Notes under the pieces: generated by a model
The model's input: the letters and a program-made list of their open reading frames with translations, nothing else
Told to the model about the DNA's origin: nothing
Database searches by the model: none
Program-made: the position numbers and the translations under genes
NCBI RefSeq assembly: GCF_012933465.1
Contig: NZ_JABBND010000002.1
Coordinates: 372,001 to 436,000 of the forward strand
Direction of reading: 5' to 3'
Source of the DNA: Actinomycetospora sp. TBRC 11914
GTDB taxonomy: Bacteria > Actinomycetota > Actinomycetes > Mycobacteriales > Pseudonocardiaceae
DNA: 64,000 nucleotides
Shown here: piece by piece, positions 41,572 through 53,310 of the stretch
How the letters are laid out: every line of letters starts with the position of its first letter
How positions within the stretch are numbered: the stretch's first letter is position 1

Positions 41572-42360
41572 TCAGTCCCAGCGCAGGGTCCGCGCCGCCG
41601 CGGTCCCGGCGACGAGGGTCCACACGAGGAGCACCACGATCTGCGAGAGCGCGGGCGTGCCGCCCAGCAGGACGGTGCGCAGGCCCTCGGCGAGCGCCCC
41701 GCTCGGGAGCAGCGCGACGACGGCCCCGAGCGGGCCGGGGAGCTGCGCGGCGGGCACCACGATCCCGCCGACGAACAGCAGGACGAACCAGACGACGTTC
41801 GCGATGACGAGCACGAGGTCGGCGCGGACGGCCCCGCCGAGCAGCAGCCCGCAGGCCCCGAACGCGGCGGCGCCGAGCACCACGAACAGCAGCGCCCAGC
41901 CGACCGCCGCCCCGTCCGGGCGCCACCCCAGCAGCAGCGCGACCCCGCCCAGCACGACGACCTGGATGACGACGACGGCCGCCGTCCCGCCGAGGCGCCC
42001 GGTGACCACGAGCCAGCGGGGGATCGCGGTGGCGGCGAGCCGGCGCATCAGCCCGTAGCGGCGGTCGAACCCGAGGGCGATGGCCTGGCTGGTGAAGCCG
42101 GTGGACATCATCGCCAGCGCGAGCACGGTGCCCAGGGCGGCGTTCACCCGCGGGTCGGGCAGCGCGACGAGCCCGCGCAGCAGCGTCAGGCCGACGAGCA
42201 GCGCCAGCGGGATGACCAGGGTGAGCAGCAGCTGCTCGGAGTGGCGCAGCGCGAGCACCGTCTCGGTGCGGGTGTGGACGGCGAGCATGCGGGCCCGCGA
42301 GCCGATCCCCGGGTCGGGGGTGAAGGTGCCGCCCGGGAACGGCGTGGTGGGGGTGCTCAC
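41572..42360 (-). CDS. ABC-2 type transporter permease
   Basis: A 262-residue membrane protein with six hydrophobic segments (LLLTLVIPLALLVGLTLLRG, ALGTVLALAMMSTGFTSQAI, GGTAAVVVIQVVVLGGVALL, LLFVVLGAAAFGACGLLLGG, VVWFVLLFVGGIVV, IVVLLVWTLVAG) and the short loops of the ABC-2/DrrB family. Such permeases export lipids or drugs. GTG 42360 overlaps the ATPase stop in GTGA, so they form one transporter. M. tuberculosis has an ABC pair at this position (Rv1457c-Rv1458c, recalled). Confidence 0.88.
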   Translation of the reverse strand: MSTPTTPFPGGTFTPDPGIGSRARMLAVHTRTETVLALRHSEQLLLTLVIPLALLVGLTLLRGLVALPDPRVNAALGTVLALAMMSTGFTSQAIALGFDRRYGLMRRLAATAIPRWLVVTGRLGGTAAVVVIQVVVLGGVALLLGWRPDGAAVGWALLFVVLGAAAFGACGLLLGGAVRADLVLVIANVVWFVLLFVGGIVVPAAQLPGPLGAVVALLPSGALAEGLRTVLLGGTPALSQIVVLLVWTLVAGTAAARTLRWD

Positions 42361-43283
42361 GAGCGCAGCTCCCGTCCGGTGAGGTCGAGGAAGACGTCCT
42401 CGAGGCTGCGGCGGCCGACGCGGACGTCGTCGGCGAGCACGCCCTGGCGCGCGCACCACGCGGTGACCGCGGCGAGCACCTGGGGGTCGATCGCGCCCTC
42501 GACGGTGTAGTGCCCGGGCGGTCCCTCGGAGCTGGCGTGGCCCTCCGGGAGCACCTCGGTGAGCAGGCCGAGGTCCATCCCCGGCGCCGCGCGGAACCGC
42601 ATCCGCTGCTCGGAGCCGGAGGCGGTGAGCTCGTCGGGCGAGCCGGCGGCGACGACCCTGCCGTGGTCGACGATGACGACGTCGTCGGCGAGCGCCTCCG
42701 CCTCCTGCATGAGGTGCGTGGTGAGCAGCACCGCGACGCCGTCCGCGCGCAGGGCGCGCACGAGGTCCCAGACGAGGTGGCGGCCCTGGGGGTCGAGGCT
42801 GGCGGTGGGCTCGTCGAGGAACACCAGCTCCGGGCGCCCGACGACCGCGCACGCCAGGCTGAGGCGCTGCTGCTGGCCGCCGGAGAGCCGCTTGTAGGGG
42901 AGCCGGGCGCACGACTCCAGCCCCAGCGTGCGCACCAGCCAGCCGGTGTCGAGGGGCCGGGCGGAGCAGGCCGCGACCAGGTCGAGCATCTCGCGCACCC
43001 GCACCATCGGGTACGCGCCGCCGCCCTGCGGCATCACGCCCATCCGCGCCCGCAGGGCTTCGGGGGCGCCGGCGGGGTCGGCCCCGAGCACCCGGACGGT
43101 CCCCGAGGTGCGCTCCCGGAAGCCCTCGCACACCTCGACGGTCGTCGTCTTGCCCGCGCCGTTCGGGCCGAGCAGGGCGAGGACGCGGCCGTGGTGCAGG
43201 TCGAGGTCCAGCCCGTCGACGGCGGTGGTGGTGCCGTAGCGCACGACGAGGTCGCGGACCTCGACGGCCGGTTCCGTCCCCAC
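42357..43283 (-). CDS. ABC transporter ATP-binding protein (DrrA-like)
   Basis: A 308-residue ATPase that powers the adjacent ABC-2 permease. It shows Walker A LLGPNGAGKTTTVEV, the Q-loop MPQGGGAYPMV, signature KRLSGGQQQRLSLACAV, Walker B ELVFLDEPTASLDPQG and the H-loop LLTTHLMQEA. The C-terminal ~90 residues form the extra domain typical of DrrA-like exporters. GTG 43283 gives TEPAVEVRDLVVRYG, the family start; upstream the frame is open but unrelated. It lies between the permease and mptB on the minus strand. Confidence 0.92.
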   Translation of the reverse strand: MGTEPAVEVRDLVVRYGTTTAVDGLDLDLHHGRVLALLGPNGAGKTTTVEVCEGFRERTSGTVRVLGADPAGAPEALRARMGVMPQGGGAYPMVRVREMLDLVAACSARPLDTGWLVRTLGLESCARLPYKRLSGGQQQRLSLACAVVGRPELVFLDEPTASLDPQGRHLVWDLVRALRADGVAVLLTTHLMQEAEALADDVVIVDHGRVVAAGSPDELTASGSEQRMRFRAAPGMDLGLLTEVLPEGHASSEGPPGHYTVEGAIDPQVLAAVTAWCARQGVLADDVRVGRRSLEDVFLDLTGRELRS

Positions 43284-43348
43284 GGCGCCCAGCCTAGGTC
43301 CCGCAGAGCCGGACGGCCGGGCACGGGTGGGGCCGGGCGGGTGCCCGC

Positions 43349-44986
43349 TCAGGAGACCTCCTCGGGCTCCGGCGCGACCGGTGCCGGGTCGCGGCGGGGC
43401 GGGATCCGGGGGATGTTGCCGCGCGCGGCGAGCAGCGGGACCACGGCGACCGCCAGCGCGGCGAAGATCGCCATCGGGAGCTGGTAGGCCCGGAACGTGA
43501 AGTCGTTGCCGGTGGGCGGGACGAGCAGCGCCACCGCGGCGCAGATCGCGACGGCGGCCCCGCGGATGCGCGGCGCGGTGACCGAGGCGGCCAGCGGCAC
43601 CATCAGCCACAGCAGGTACCAGGGGTGCAGCACCGGCCCGGCGAGGAACACCGCGCCGAACCCGTACGCGACGCCCGCCACCGGGTGCAGCCGCCCGCGC
43701 ACCACGGCGAGCACCAGCAGCGCGCACACCAGCGCCGACACACCGAGCCCGGCGGACCGGGTGAGCGAGAGGACCGCGTCGGTGTGGTCGCCCAGCCCCA
43801 GCGCGATCCCGATCTGGCCGCCGAGCACGCCGAGGTCGGTGGTGACCGACAGCCAGCTGCGCAGCAGGTTGGGCACGGACAGCGCGGCGATCCACCCGAA
43901 GCCCAGCCCGGAGAGCACCGACACCGCGACGACCACGCCGAGCCCGGTGGCCGTCACCAGCGCACCCCACCCGACGAGCGCGACCAGGCCGTCCCGCCCG
44001 CGGGGGTCGCGGCCGGCCGCCAGGCAGCGCTCCCGGGCGACGTGCGCGGCGAGGAACGCCAGCGCCAGGATCGCCGGGATCTTCCCGGAGGCGCCCAGCC
44101 CGATGATCAGCGCGCCGAGGAACCAGCCCTTGCGGAAGCCCATCTCCAGGCCGAAGAAGACGACGCCGAGCATGATCGCGTCGTTGTGGATGCCCGAGAC
44201 CAGGTGGAAGAGCACCAGCGGGCTGACCGCGAGCCACAGGGCGGCGATGGGCTCCACCCCGGCGCGGCGCGCCAGGTGGGGCGCCGCCCAGATCACCAGG
44301 CCGATGCCGACGAGCGCCAGCACGCGGTGCAGGTAGACGCCGAGCACGATGTCGTCGCCCGCGATCGCGGTGACCAGCCGGCCGAAGGTGAGGAAGCCGG
44401 GGCCGTAGGGCGACGGGGTGGTCCGCCAGATCGTCGGGATCGAGGCGACCAGGGGATCGTCGAGACCCAGCGCCTGCGCTGCGCCGTAGACGTAGGGGTC
44501 GAAGCCCCGGGAGACCACCTCGGACTGCGAGAGGTAGCCGTACACGTCGGTGGAGAACAGCGGGGGTGCGACGGCGAGCGGCGCGGCCCACATGACGAGG
44601 ATGCGGGTGAGCTGGCGGACCGACAGGCGCACACGTCCCGGCCAGGCCAGCCGGCCGAGCCAGAGCCACGCCAGCACGACCATCCCCATGCCGACGTAGG
44701 CGAGCGTCAGCGAGACCGTCGGCAGCCGGGCGGGGAGGCCGAGCACGCGGACCCCGAGCACCGGGTTGTAGGCCGAGGCCGGGGCGGCGCCGCACCCGAG
44801 CGCGCCGACCGCCATGAGGAGCGAGCCGGTGAACCCGAAGCGCCGGCAGAAGCGCAGCCGTCGGCGCTCGTCGGGGGTGGCGGGCGCCTCGGGCCCCGTG
44901 ATCTCGCCGGGCCCGCCCGCGCCCGGCGCGGCGGTGCCCGACGGCGGGGGCTCCTCCGGGGGCGCCGTCGGGGCCGTGGCCGTCAC
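43349..44986 (-). CDS. mptB: polyprenol-phosphomannose-dependent alpha-1,6-mannosyltransferase, MptB-type
   Basis: A 545-residue GT-C glycosyltransferase expected to elongate the alpha-1,6-mannan core of lipomannan-type glycolipids at the membrane. It has about a dozen hydrophobic segments and the acidic GT-C motif near the start of the catalytic loop (PLFSTDVYGYLSQSEVVSRG). Other family segments are WRTTPSPYGPGFLTFGRL, VSGIHNDAIMLGVVFFGLE, GASGKIPAILAL and GPVLHPWYLLWLMVPL. The N-terminal ~40 residues are Pro/Glu-rich. Its position next to the suf operon, divergent from sufR, matches M. tuberculosis Rv1459c (recalled). Confidence 0.9.
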   Translation of the reverse strand: MTATAPTAPPEEPPPSGTAAPGAGGPGEITGPEAPATPDERRRLRFCRRFGFTGSLLMAVGALGCGAAPASAYNPVLGVRVLGLPARLPTVSLTLAYVGMGMVVLAWLWLGRLAWPGRVRLSVRQLTRILVMWAAPLAVAPPLFSTDVYGYLSQSEVVSRGFDPYVYGAAQALGLDDPLVASIPTIWRTTPSPYGPGFLTFGRLVTAIAGDDIVLGVYLHRVLALVGIGLVIWAAPHLARRAGVEPIAALWLAVSPLVLFHLVSGIHNDAIMLGVVFFGLEMGFRKGWFLGALIIGLGASGKIPAILALAFLAAHVARERCLAAGRDPRGRDGLVALVGWGALVTATGLGVVVAVSVLSGLGFGWIAALSVPNLLRSWLSVTTDLGVLGGQIGIALGLGDHTDAVLSLTRSAGLGVSALVCALLVLAVVRGRLHPVAGVAYGFGAVFLAGPVLHPWYLLWLMVPLAASVTAPRIRGAAVAICAAVALLVPPTGNDFTFRAYQLPMAIFAALAVAVVPLLAARGNIPRIPPRRDPAPVAPEPEEVS

Positions 44987-45061
44987 TCCGGGAACGATAC
45001 CGAGGGGCTGATCGGCCTCCGGCCGGACCCGGCCGGGTGAGGCGCGACACGCCCCCGGGCA

Positions 45062-45103
45062 CCGACTTTGCCGCCCGTCGCCATATAAGCAAGACTGGTG
45101 TTG
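45062..45103 (+). promoter_or_regulatory. sufR promoter with candidate SufR operator
   Basis: An AT-richer patch in the mptB-sufR gap. CCGACT (45062-45067) and TATAAG (45084-45089) are 16 bases apart and fit a promoter. Immediately downstream, CAAG-ACTGGT-GTTG (45090-45103) differs in one base from the CAAC-N6-GTTG pattern reported for cyanobacterial SufR. An operator over the start site would let SufR repress its own operon. The actinobacterial consensus may differ, so this is tentative. Confidence 0.4.
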
Positions 45104-45188
45104 TCAAAAGCGGCGGTGCGGGGTCATGATCGGCCCCGGTGATCGCGGCGACGCGACGCGACGCACTCGCGGGACGGGAGGTGACGAC

Positions 45189-46031
45189 GTGACGGGGTCC
45201 ACGCAGAAGACGGCGGGGCACGGTCCGGCCCACGCCGAGCACGCCCGTTCCGCGGCGGACGGGCGGACCCGGGACGCCGTCGTGCGCCTGCTCCTCGAGC
45301 AGGGCCCGACGACGGCGGCCGGGCTGGCCGAGGCGCTGAACCTGTCGGGGCCCGGCGTGCGGCGCCACCTCGACGCGCTGGTCGCCGAGGGCACCGTCGC
45401 CACCCGGGACGCTCCGCAGCCCGGGGGGCGCAAGCGTGGCCGGCCCGCGCGGCAGTTCCTCCTCACCGCGTCCGGGCGTGCCCGGGCCGGCCGGGAGGAG
45501 CACGGCTCGGCCGAGCTCGCGGTGGCGGCGCTGCGCCGCCTCGGCGAGGCGGCCGGCGAGGACGCGGTGCGGGCCTTCGCCCGGGACCGGGCGCTGGCCA
45601 TGGTGGGGGAGCACCGCGAGCACGTGCTCGCGGGCGCCGACCGCGGCGAGCGCGCCGCCCGGCTCGCGGGGGCGCTCACCGCCGAGGGCTACGCCGCGAC
45701 GACGCGGGGGGCCGGGTCGCACGACGGCCTGGACGCCCGGGTCACCGGCGAGCAGCTCTGCCAGCACCACTGCCCGGTCGCCGACGTGGCGGCCGAGTTC
45801 CCGGCGCTGTGCGAGGCGGAGGCCGAGGTCTTCGCCGAGCTCCTGGGCACCCACGTCCAGCGGCTCGCCACCATCGCGCGTGGTGACGCCGCGTGCACCA
45901 CCCACGTCCCGGCGCAGCAGGCGCGCGGGGCGGAGCAGGACCAGCACGACGAGCACGACGAGCAGACGGGCACCATCCCCGCCGTCACCACCGGTGCGGG
46001 GCCCGACGTCAAGGGAAGGCAGGTCGTATGA
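45189..46031 (+). CDS. sufR: SufR, iron-sulfur-sensing repressor of the suf operon
   Basis: A 280-residue ArsR/DeoR-like winged-helix regulator that represses suf genes when it carries a [4Fe-4S] cluster. The helix-turn-helix is [39 protein letters not shown], with wing [14 protein letters not shown]. The cluster ligands are in [24 protein letters not shown] (C-x3-C-x12-C). GTG 45189 is preferred over ATG 45126 because GGGAGGTG lies just upstream (45176-45183). The C-terminal ~40 residues are rich in Gln, His, Asp and Thr. The stop overlaps the sufB start in ATGA. Confidence 0.92.
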   Translation: MTGSTQKTAGHGPAHAEHARSAADGRTRDAVVRLLLEQGPTTAAGLAEALNLSGPGVRRHLDALVAEGTVATRDAPQPGGRKRGRPARQFLLTASGRARAGREEHGSAELAVAALRRLGEAAGEDAVRAFARDRALAMVGEHREHVLAGADRGERAARLAGALTAEGYAATTRGAGSHDGLDARVTGEQLCQHHCPVADVAAEFPALCEAEAEVFAELLGTHVQRLATIARGDAACTTHVPAQQARGAEQDQHDEHDEQTGTIPAVTTGAGPDVKGRQVV

Positions 46032-47488
46032 CCACCGCCGCGGAGCGGACCACCCCGCAGGAGAGCCCCCAGAAGGAGGCCCTCAGCCAGGAGGAGACCC
46101 TCGCCTCCCTGGGGAGCTACCAGTTCGGCTGGCACGACAGCGACGTCGCGGGCGCCAGCGCCCAGCGTGGGCTCAACGAGGCCGTGGTGCGCGACATCTC
46201 GGCCAAGAAGGACGAGCCGGACTGGATGCTCCAGCTGCGCCTCAAGGCGCTGGGCATGTTCGAGAAGAAGCCGATGCCGCAGTGGGGCTCGGACCTCTCG
46301 GGCATCCACTTCGACAACATCAAGTACTTCGTCCGCTCGACGGAGAAGCAGGCCGCCTCCTGGGAGGACCTGCCCGACGACATCAAGGCGACCTACGACA
46401 AGCTCGGCATCCCCGAGGCCGAGAAGGAGCGCCTGGTCGCGGGCGTCGCGGCGCAGTACGAGTCCGAGGTCGTCTACCACCAGATCCGCGAGGACCTCGA
46501 GCAGCAGGGTGTCATCTTCATGGACACCGACACCGGGCTGCGCGAGCACCCGGAGCTGTTCGAGGAGTACTTCGGCTCGGTGATCCCGGCCGGCGACAAC
46601 AAGTTCTCCGCGCTGAACTCGGCGGTCTGGTCCGGCGGCTCGTTCATCTACGTGCCCAAGGGTGTCCACGTGGACATCCCGCTGCAGGCGTACTTCCGGA
46701 TCAACACCGAGAACATGGGCCAGTTCGAGCGGACGCTGATCATCGTCGACGAGGACGCCTACGTCCACTACGTCGAGGGCTGCACGGCGCCGATCTACTC
46801 GAGCGACTCGCTGCACTCCGCGGTCGTCGAGATCGTCGTGAAGAAGGGCGGCCGCTGCCGCTACACGACCATCCAGAACTGGTCGAACAACGTCTACAAC
46901 CTGGTCACCAAGCGCGCCAAGGCCGAAGAGGGCGCGACGATGGAGTGGGTCGACGGCAACATCGGCTCCAAGGTGACCATGAAGTACCCGGCCGTCTGGC
47001 TGACCGGGCCGCACGCCAAGGGCGAGGTGCTCTCGGTGGCGTTCTCCGGCGAGGGCCAGCACCAGGACGCCGGCGCCAAGATGGTGCACCTCGCGCCGCA
47101 CACGTCGTCGACGATCATCTCGAAGTCGGTGGCCCGCGGCGGCGGCCGGACCTCCTACCGCGGGCTGGTCCGGGTCAACAAGGGTGCGCACCACTCGCGG
47201 TCGACGGTGAAGTGCGACGCGCTGCTGGTCGACACGATCAGCCGCTCGGACACCTATCCCTACGTCGACGTCCGCGAGGACGACGTGACGATGGGCCACG
47301 AGGCGACCGTCTCGAAGGTCAGCGAGGACCAGCTCTTCTACCTGATGTCCCGCGGCCTCACCGAGGACGAGGCCATGGCCATGATCGTGCGCGGGTTCGT
47401 CGAGCCCATCGCGCGCGAGCTGCCCATGGAGTACGCGCTCGAGCTCAACCGCCTGATCGAGCTGCAGATGGAGGGTGCTGTCGGATGA
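46028..47488 (+). CDS. sufB: Fe-S cluster assembly scaffold protein SufB
   Basis: The main scaffold of the SufBC2D complex, on which clusters are built. The 486-residue product shows [60 protein letters not shown], the beta-helix segments [20 protein letters not shown] and [15 protein letters not shown], and the C-terminal [20 protein letters not shown]. No intein interrupts it, in contrast to the intein-containing M. tuberculosis SufB (recalled). ATG 46028 overlaps the sufR stop and its own stop overlaps sufD in ATGA. Confidence 0.97.
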   Translation: MTTAAERTTPQESPQKEALSQEETLASLGSYQFGWHDSDVAGASAQRGLNEAVVRDISAKKDEPDWMLQLRLKALGMFEKKPMPQWGSDLSGIHFDNIKYFVRSTEKQAASWEDLPDDIKATYDKLGIPEAEKERLVAGVAAQYESEVVYHQIREDLEQQGVIFMDTDTGLREHPELFEEYFGSVIPAGDNKFSALNSAVWSGGSFIYVPKGVHVDIPLQAYFRINTENMGQFERTLIIVDEDAYVHYVEGCTAPIYSSDSLHSAVVEIVVKKGGRCRYTTIQNWSNNVYNLVTKRAKAEEGATMEWVDGNIGSKVTMKYPAVWLTGPHAKGEVLSVAFSGEGQHQDAGAKMVHLAPHTSSTIISKSVARGGGRTSYRGLVRVNKGAHHSRSTVKCDALLVDTISRSDTYPYVDVREDDVTMGHEATVSKVSEDQLFYLMSRGLTEDEAMAMIVRGFVEPIARELPMEYALELNRLIELQMEGAVG

Positions 47489-48741
47489 CCGAGCCGGTGG
47501 CTCAGTCGGGTGGCGGGATCGTCGACGCACCGGGTGCCCCGGTGCTCGACGTCGACCCCGGCATCAGGACCGCGGGGCCGGTCACGGCCCCGTGGGAGGA
47601 GCGTTTCACCTCCTACGACGTCGAGGCCTTCGAGGTCCCGCGCGGGCGCGAGGAGCAGTGGCGGTTCACGCCGCTGCGGCGCCTGCGCGGGCTGCACGAC
47701 GCCTCGGCACACGTCGACGGGGCCGTCGACGTGTCGGTGCGCGCCGGCTTCGGCGAGGACGCCGGCGAGCTGACGGGCAGCGGGGTGCGCCTCGAGACCG
47801 TCGGCCGCGACGATCCGCGGATCGGCGACGGCGGCATCCCCGCCGACCGGGTCGCGGCCCAGGCGTGGTCGGCCTTCGAGCAGGCCCACGTGGTGACGGT
47901 GAACGAGGCACGGTCCGACGACGACCCGCTGACGATCACCGTGACGGGCCCCGGCGAGGGCGCCACGGCGTACGCGCACCTGCAGCTGCGCCTCTCCCAC
48001 CACGCTGAGGCTGTGGTGGTCCTCGACCACCGGGGCTCGGGCACGGTCGCGGCGAACACCGAGTTCGTCGTGTCCGACGGCGCCAAGCTGGTGGTCGTCG
48101 AGGTGCACGACTGGGCCGACGACGCCGTGTACGTCGGCGCCCAGCACCTCTCGGTGGGCCGCGACGCGACGATCCGGCACACCTCGGTGACCCTCGGCGG
48201 CGACCTGGTCCGGCTCTCGCCGGTGGTCAACTACCGGGCGCCCGGCGGCGACGCCGAGCTCGACGGGCTGTACTTCGCCGACGGCGGGCAGCACTTCGAG
48301 CAGCGCCTCCTCGTCGACCACTCGGTGCCGAACTGCCGCTCCCGCGTCATGTACAAGGGCGCGCTGCAGGGGGCCGAGGGCGACAAGGCCGCGCACACCG
48401 TGTGGGTCGGCGACGTGCTCATCCGCAAGGCGGCCGAGGGCACCGACACCTACGAGCTCAACCGCAACCTGCTGCTCACCGACAACGCCCGCGCCGACTC
48501 GGTGCCGAACCTCGAGATCGAGACCGGCGAGATCCTCGGGGCGGGGCACGCGTCGGCGACGGGACGGTTCGACGACGAGCAGCTGTTCTACCTGATGGCG
48601 CGCGGGATCCCCGAGGTCGCCGCCCGCCGGCTCGTCGTGCGCGGGTTCTTCGGCGAGGTCATCCAGAAGATCCGCGTCCCCGCGCTGCGCGACCGGCTCG
48701 AGGCCGCCGTCGAGACCGAGCTCGAGGCGATCGGATCGTGA
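47485..48741 (+). CDS. sufD: Fe-S cluster assembly protein SufD
   Basis: The SufB paralogue in the SufBC2D complex. The 418-residue product has the [20 protein letters not shown]-terminal segment, the beta-helix core ([39 protein letters not shown]), [41 protein letters not shown] and [20 protein letters not shown] with the conserved histidine. ATG 47485 overlaps the sufB stop. It is followed 66 bases later by sufC, the largest gap in the operon. Confidence 0.95.
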   Translation: MTEPVAQSGGGIVDAPGAPVLDVDPGIRTAGPVTAPWEERFTSYDVEAFEVPRGREEQWRFTPLRRLRGLHDASAHVDGAVDVSVRAGFGEDAGELTGSGVRLETVGRDDPRIGDGGIPADRVAAQAWSAFEQAHVVTVNEARSDDDPLTITVTGPGEGATAYAHLQLRLSHHAEAVVVLDHRGSGTVAANTEFVVSDGAKLVVVEVHDWADDAVYVGAQHLSVGRDATIRHTSVTLGGDLVRLSPVVNYRAPGGDAELDGLYFADGGQHFEQRLLVDHSVPNCRSRVMYKGALQGAEGDKAAHTVWVGDVLIRKAAEGTDTYELNRNLLLTDNARADSVPNLEIETGEILGAGHASATGRFDDEQLFYLMARGIPEVAARRLVVRGFFGEVIQKIRVPALRDRLEAAVETELEAIGS

Positions 48742-48807
48742 TCAATGGTCGGCTCGTGAGCCGGCCGCCGTTCCCCACCACCACCGCTCTGTGCTGAAAG
48801 AGGCTTG

Positions 48808-50906
<2,099 letters not shown>

Positions 50907-50915
50907 GGAGGTGCC

Positions 50916-51389
50916 GTGAAGCTCGAATCGATGTACCAGGAGATTATCCTGGACCACTACCGCAACCCGCACGGCCACGGCCTGCGCGACCCGTTCGACG
51001 CCGAGGTCCACCACGTGAACCCGACGTGCGGCGACGAGGTGACGCTGCGGGTGCACCTCGACGGGTCCGGGCGCGACGCCAAAGTCGTCGACGTCTCCTA
51101 CGACGCGCTGGGCTGCTCGATCAGCCAGGCCGCGACGTCGGTGCTGAACGACCTCGTCGTCGGGCACACCGTCGGGGAGTCGTTCGACGTGCTGGCCGAG
51201 TACCAGAAGATGGTGCAGGGCCGGGGCAAGGTCGAGCCCGACGAGGACGTCCTGGACGATGCGGTGGCGTTCGCCGGCGTGGCCGCCTACCCGGCGCGGG
51301 TGAAGTGCGCGCTGCTGGGCTGGTTGGCGTTCAAGGACGCGGTGGCCCAGGCTGACCAGAACGCTCCGGAGCTGGAGGGGCAGGCATGA
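50916..51389 (+). CDS. sufU: sulfur-transfer protein SufU
   Basis: A zinc-containing sulfurtransferase that accepts persulfide sulfur from SufS. The 157-residue product shows the metal ligands C38 and D40 (NPTCGDEV), C67 (ALGCSISQA) and C131 (RVKCALLGW), and the YQEIILDHYRNPHGHG N-terminus. The cysteine layout and length agree with SufU rather than a full IscU. GTG 50916 has GGGAGG a few bases upstream. The stop overlaps sufT in ATGA. Confidence 0.95.
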   Translation: MKLESMYQEIILDHYRNPHGHGLRDPFDAEVHHVNPTCGDEVTLRVHLDGSGRDAKVVDVSYDALGCSISQAATSVLNDLVVGHTVGESFDVLAEYQKMVQGRGKVEPDEDVLDDAVAFAGVAAYPARVKCALLGWLAFKDAVAQADQNAPELEGQA

Positions 51390-51790
51390 CCGAGACCGAG
51401 ACCGACACCACCCGCGGTGCCGAGGGGATGCCCGACGCGCCCGCGCCGACGGCGGAGACGCCGTCGATCGACGACCTCGAGGAGGCCATGCGCGACGTCG
51501 TCGACCCCGAGCTGGGGATCAACGTCGTCGACCTCGGCCTGCTCTACGGCATCGACGTGCACCACGAGGACACCGGCACGGTCGCGACGCTCGACCTGAC
51601 GCTGACCTCGGCGGCGTGCCCGCTGACCGACGTCATCGAGGACCAGTCCCGCGCGGCGCTCACCCGCGGTCCGGGCGGCGGGCTCGTCGACGACGTGCGC
51701 ATCAACTGGGTCTGGATGCCCCCGTGGGGCCCGGACAAGATCACCGACGACGGCCGCGAGCAGCTGCGGGCACTCGGCTTCACCGTCTAG
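51386..51790 (+). CDS. sufT: SufT-type metal-sulfur cluster assembly factor (DUF59/MIP18)
   Basis: A 134-residue DUF59 protein involved in cluster maturation or transfer. After a polar, Thr/Pro-rich N-terminus come LEEAMRDVVDPELGINVVDL, TLTSAACPLTDVIEDQ with the conserved cysteine, and INWVWMPPWGPDKITDDGRE. It ends the suf operon, as Rv1466 does in M. tuberculosis (recalled). A perfect 40-base palindrome follows 15 bases after the stop. Confidence 0.93.
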   Translation: MTETETDTTRGAEGMPDAPAPTAETPSIDDLEEAMRDVVDPELGINVVDLGLLYGIDVHHEDTGTVATLDLTLTSAACPLTDVIEDQSRAALTRGPGGGLVDDVRINWVWMPPWGPDKITDDGREQLRALGFTV

Positions 51791-51805
51791 GTGGCCTTCG
51801 GCCTG

Positions 51806-51845
51806 GTGAGCAGAAAGTGTCGGTATACCGACACTTTCTGCTCAC
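51806..51845. terminator. perfect 40-bp palindrome, candidate bidirectional terminator
   Basis: GTGAGCAGAAAGTGTCGGTA is followed directly by its exact reverse complement, with no unpaired centre. It lies between the convergent suf operon and the cyclase gene, whose stop codon (51842-51844) is inside the palindrome. Both strands carry CTTTC and GAAAG, so an RNA from either side could form a very strong hairpin. A small GGCC-TTC-GGCC hairpin precedes it. Confidence 0.65.
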
Positions 51846-52867
51846 GAGCGCGTGCGCCCCTCACGCACCACGTGCGGCTTGAGGTGCTTGTAGCCGCGGA
51901 CGTTCAGCGGCGGGACGGAGCGCAGCTCCACGTCGAGGCCCTGCTCGCGGACGGCGGCGGTCAGCTCGTCGTCCAGCAACGTCGTGCCCGGCCGGGCGTG
52001 CGACGTCAGCCGGCTCGCGATGTTCACCACCGGCCCGTAGACGTCGCCGTAGCGGGGGAGCACCTCGCCGTGGGCCAGGCCGATCCGCAGCGCGAGGCGG
52101 CCCTCGTCGTCGGGGACCTCGCGGTGCAGGTCGGCCGCGATCCCGAGCGCGCCCGCGACGTCGGGGCAGACGAACAGCACCTCGTCGCCCAGCGTCTTGA
52201 CGATCCGCCCGCCGCGGCGTGACACGACGTCGGTGCTGACGCTCTCGAAGCGCTCCAGCAGCGACCGCAGCTCGTCGGCGTCGACGGCGCGGGACAGCGC
52301 GGTGAAGCCGACGAGGTCGGCGAACCCGACCGTCGTCGTCGTGGTGCGCCCGTCGCCGTCGTCGTCGGCCTCCGCCTCCGCGATGGCGGACAGCATGCGG
52401 CCCGCGGTCACCGTGAGGTGCCGCCGCCACGTGTAGGCCTGGAGCTTCTCGAGCAGCGGCACCAGGGTCCGGACGGAGTCCACGACGGCGTCCGGGTCGT
52501 CGACGTCCCCGCGGTCGGCGATCGTGCGCCGCAGCAGGTTGGCCTGCCACTCGGCGAGCCGGGCCATGCTCTGTCCGAGGGTCCGGGCGATCGCGAGCGC
52601 CTCGGCCTCGTCGAGCGCCTCGTCACCGAGGAGCTCCTCCACCAGGGCCAGCGCGTCGAGGTCGGCCTGGGCGAACGCGGCCACGTCGTCGGGGACCCGC
52701 GGGAAGCCGAGCGCGCTCCACAGCCGCGCGGTCTGCTCGAGGCCGACCCCGGCGCGCTCCGCGACGTCCCCACGCCGCAGCGTGCGCTCACCGCCGAGGA
52801 GGAAGTCCTCGACCTCGCGCTGCGCCTCGCCCCAGCGACCCGACGGGTCCTCCGACGACGGGCTCAC
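51842..52867 (-). CDS. class III adenylate/guanylate cyclase
   Basis: A 341-residue protein with a C-terminal class III cyclase domain. The metal-binding aspartate is in VGFADLVGFTALSRAV, the second metal site in VKTLGDEVLFVCPD, and the transition-state Asn and Arg in YGPVVNIASRLTSHARP, so the catalytic residues appear intact; substrate selection (ATP or GTP) is not clear. The N-terminal ~165 residues are helical with no membrane segment and may be a regulatory or sensor domain. GTG 52867 overlaps the usp stop in GTGA. Its stop lies in the palindrome. Confidence 0.9.
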   Translation of the reverse strand: MSPSSEDPSGRWGEAQREVEDFLLGGERTLRRGDVAERAGVGLEQTARLWSALGFPRVPDDVAAFAQADLDALALVEELLGDEALDEAEALAIARTLGQSMARLAEWQANLLRRTIADRGDVDDPDAVVDSVRTLVPLLEKLQAYTWRRHLTVTAGRMLSAIAEAEADDDGDGRTTTTTVGFADLVGFTALSRAVDADELRSLLERFESVSTDVVSRRGGRIVKTLGDEVLFVCPDVAGALGIAADLHREVPDDEGRLALRIGLAHGEVLPRYGDVYGPVVNIASRLTSHARPGTTLLDDELTAAVREQGLDVELRSVPPLNVRGYKHLKPHVVREGRTRS

Positions 52868-53310
52868 GTGGTGTGGACGATGAGGACGTCCGTCGGCGCC
52901 TTCCGCGAGATGCCCTGCGGGACGGAGCCGAGCAGCCGGCCCGACAGGCTGTTGAGGCCGCGGTTGCCGATGACGAGGAGGTCCGCCTTGCGGTCGGTGA
53001 CGACGTCGGTGACGACCTCGATGGGGTCGCCCTCGACGGCCACGGTCTCGACGCTGCCGGCGCCCTTCGCGGAGGCGCGCTCCTTGGCGTCCCGCAGGGT
53101 CTCCTCGGCCGGGGTGGACCCGACGACGTGGTAGGCGGCGTCCTCGCCGAGCTGCTGCTCGGCCTGGCCGGTGTTCCGGGCCGGGTGGTACGCGCAGATG
53201 ATCAGCAGGGTGGCCGAGGAGTCGGCGGCGACGGTGGCCGCGCGGTCGACGGCGCGGTAGGAGGACTCGGACCCGTCGGTCCCGACGGCGACGAGCTGGT
53301 AGGCGCCCAT
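52864..53310 (-). CDS. universal stress protein, UspA family
   Basis: A 148-residue single-domain Usp. It has VAVGTDGSESSYRAVDRAAT at the N-terminus and the ATP-binding pattern IGNRGLNSLSGRLLGSVPQ, matching G-x2-G-x9-G-S/T, so it is of the ATP-binding type. ATG 53310 has GGAG about five bases upstream. It is coupled in GTGA to the downstream cyclase gene, which suggests a stress-linked cyclic nucleotide pair (inference). Confidence 0.93.
   Translation of the reverse strand: MGAYQLVAVGTDGSESSYRAVDRAATVAADSSATLLIICAYHPARNTGQAEQQLGEDAAYHVVGSTPAEETLRDAKERASAKGAGSVETVAVEGDPIEVVTDVVTDRKADLLVIGNRGLNSLSGRLLGSVPQGISRKAPTDVLIVHTT

Noticed and set aside
42357..45956. A single 1199-codon minus-strand frame covering the ABC ATPase, mptB and sufR regions
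   Set aside because: Only the first 308 codons from GTG 43283 match a family; the rest is out of frame with mptB, which is clearly coding.
46028..47488. Intein in SufB, expected from M. tuberculosis
   Set aside because: The product is 486 residues and continuous, with no splicing motifs.
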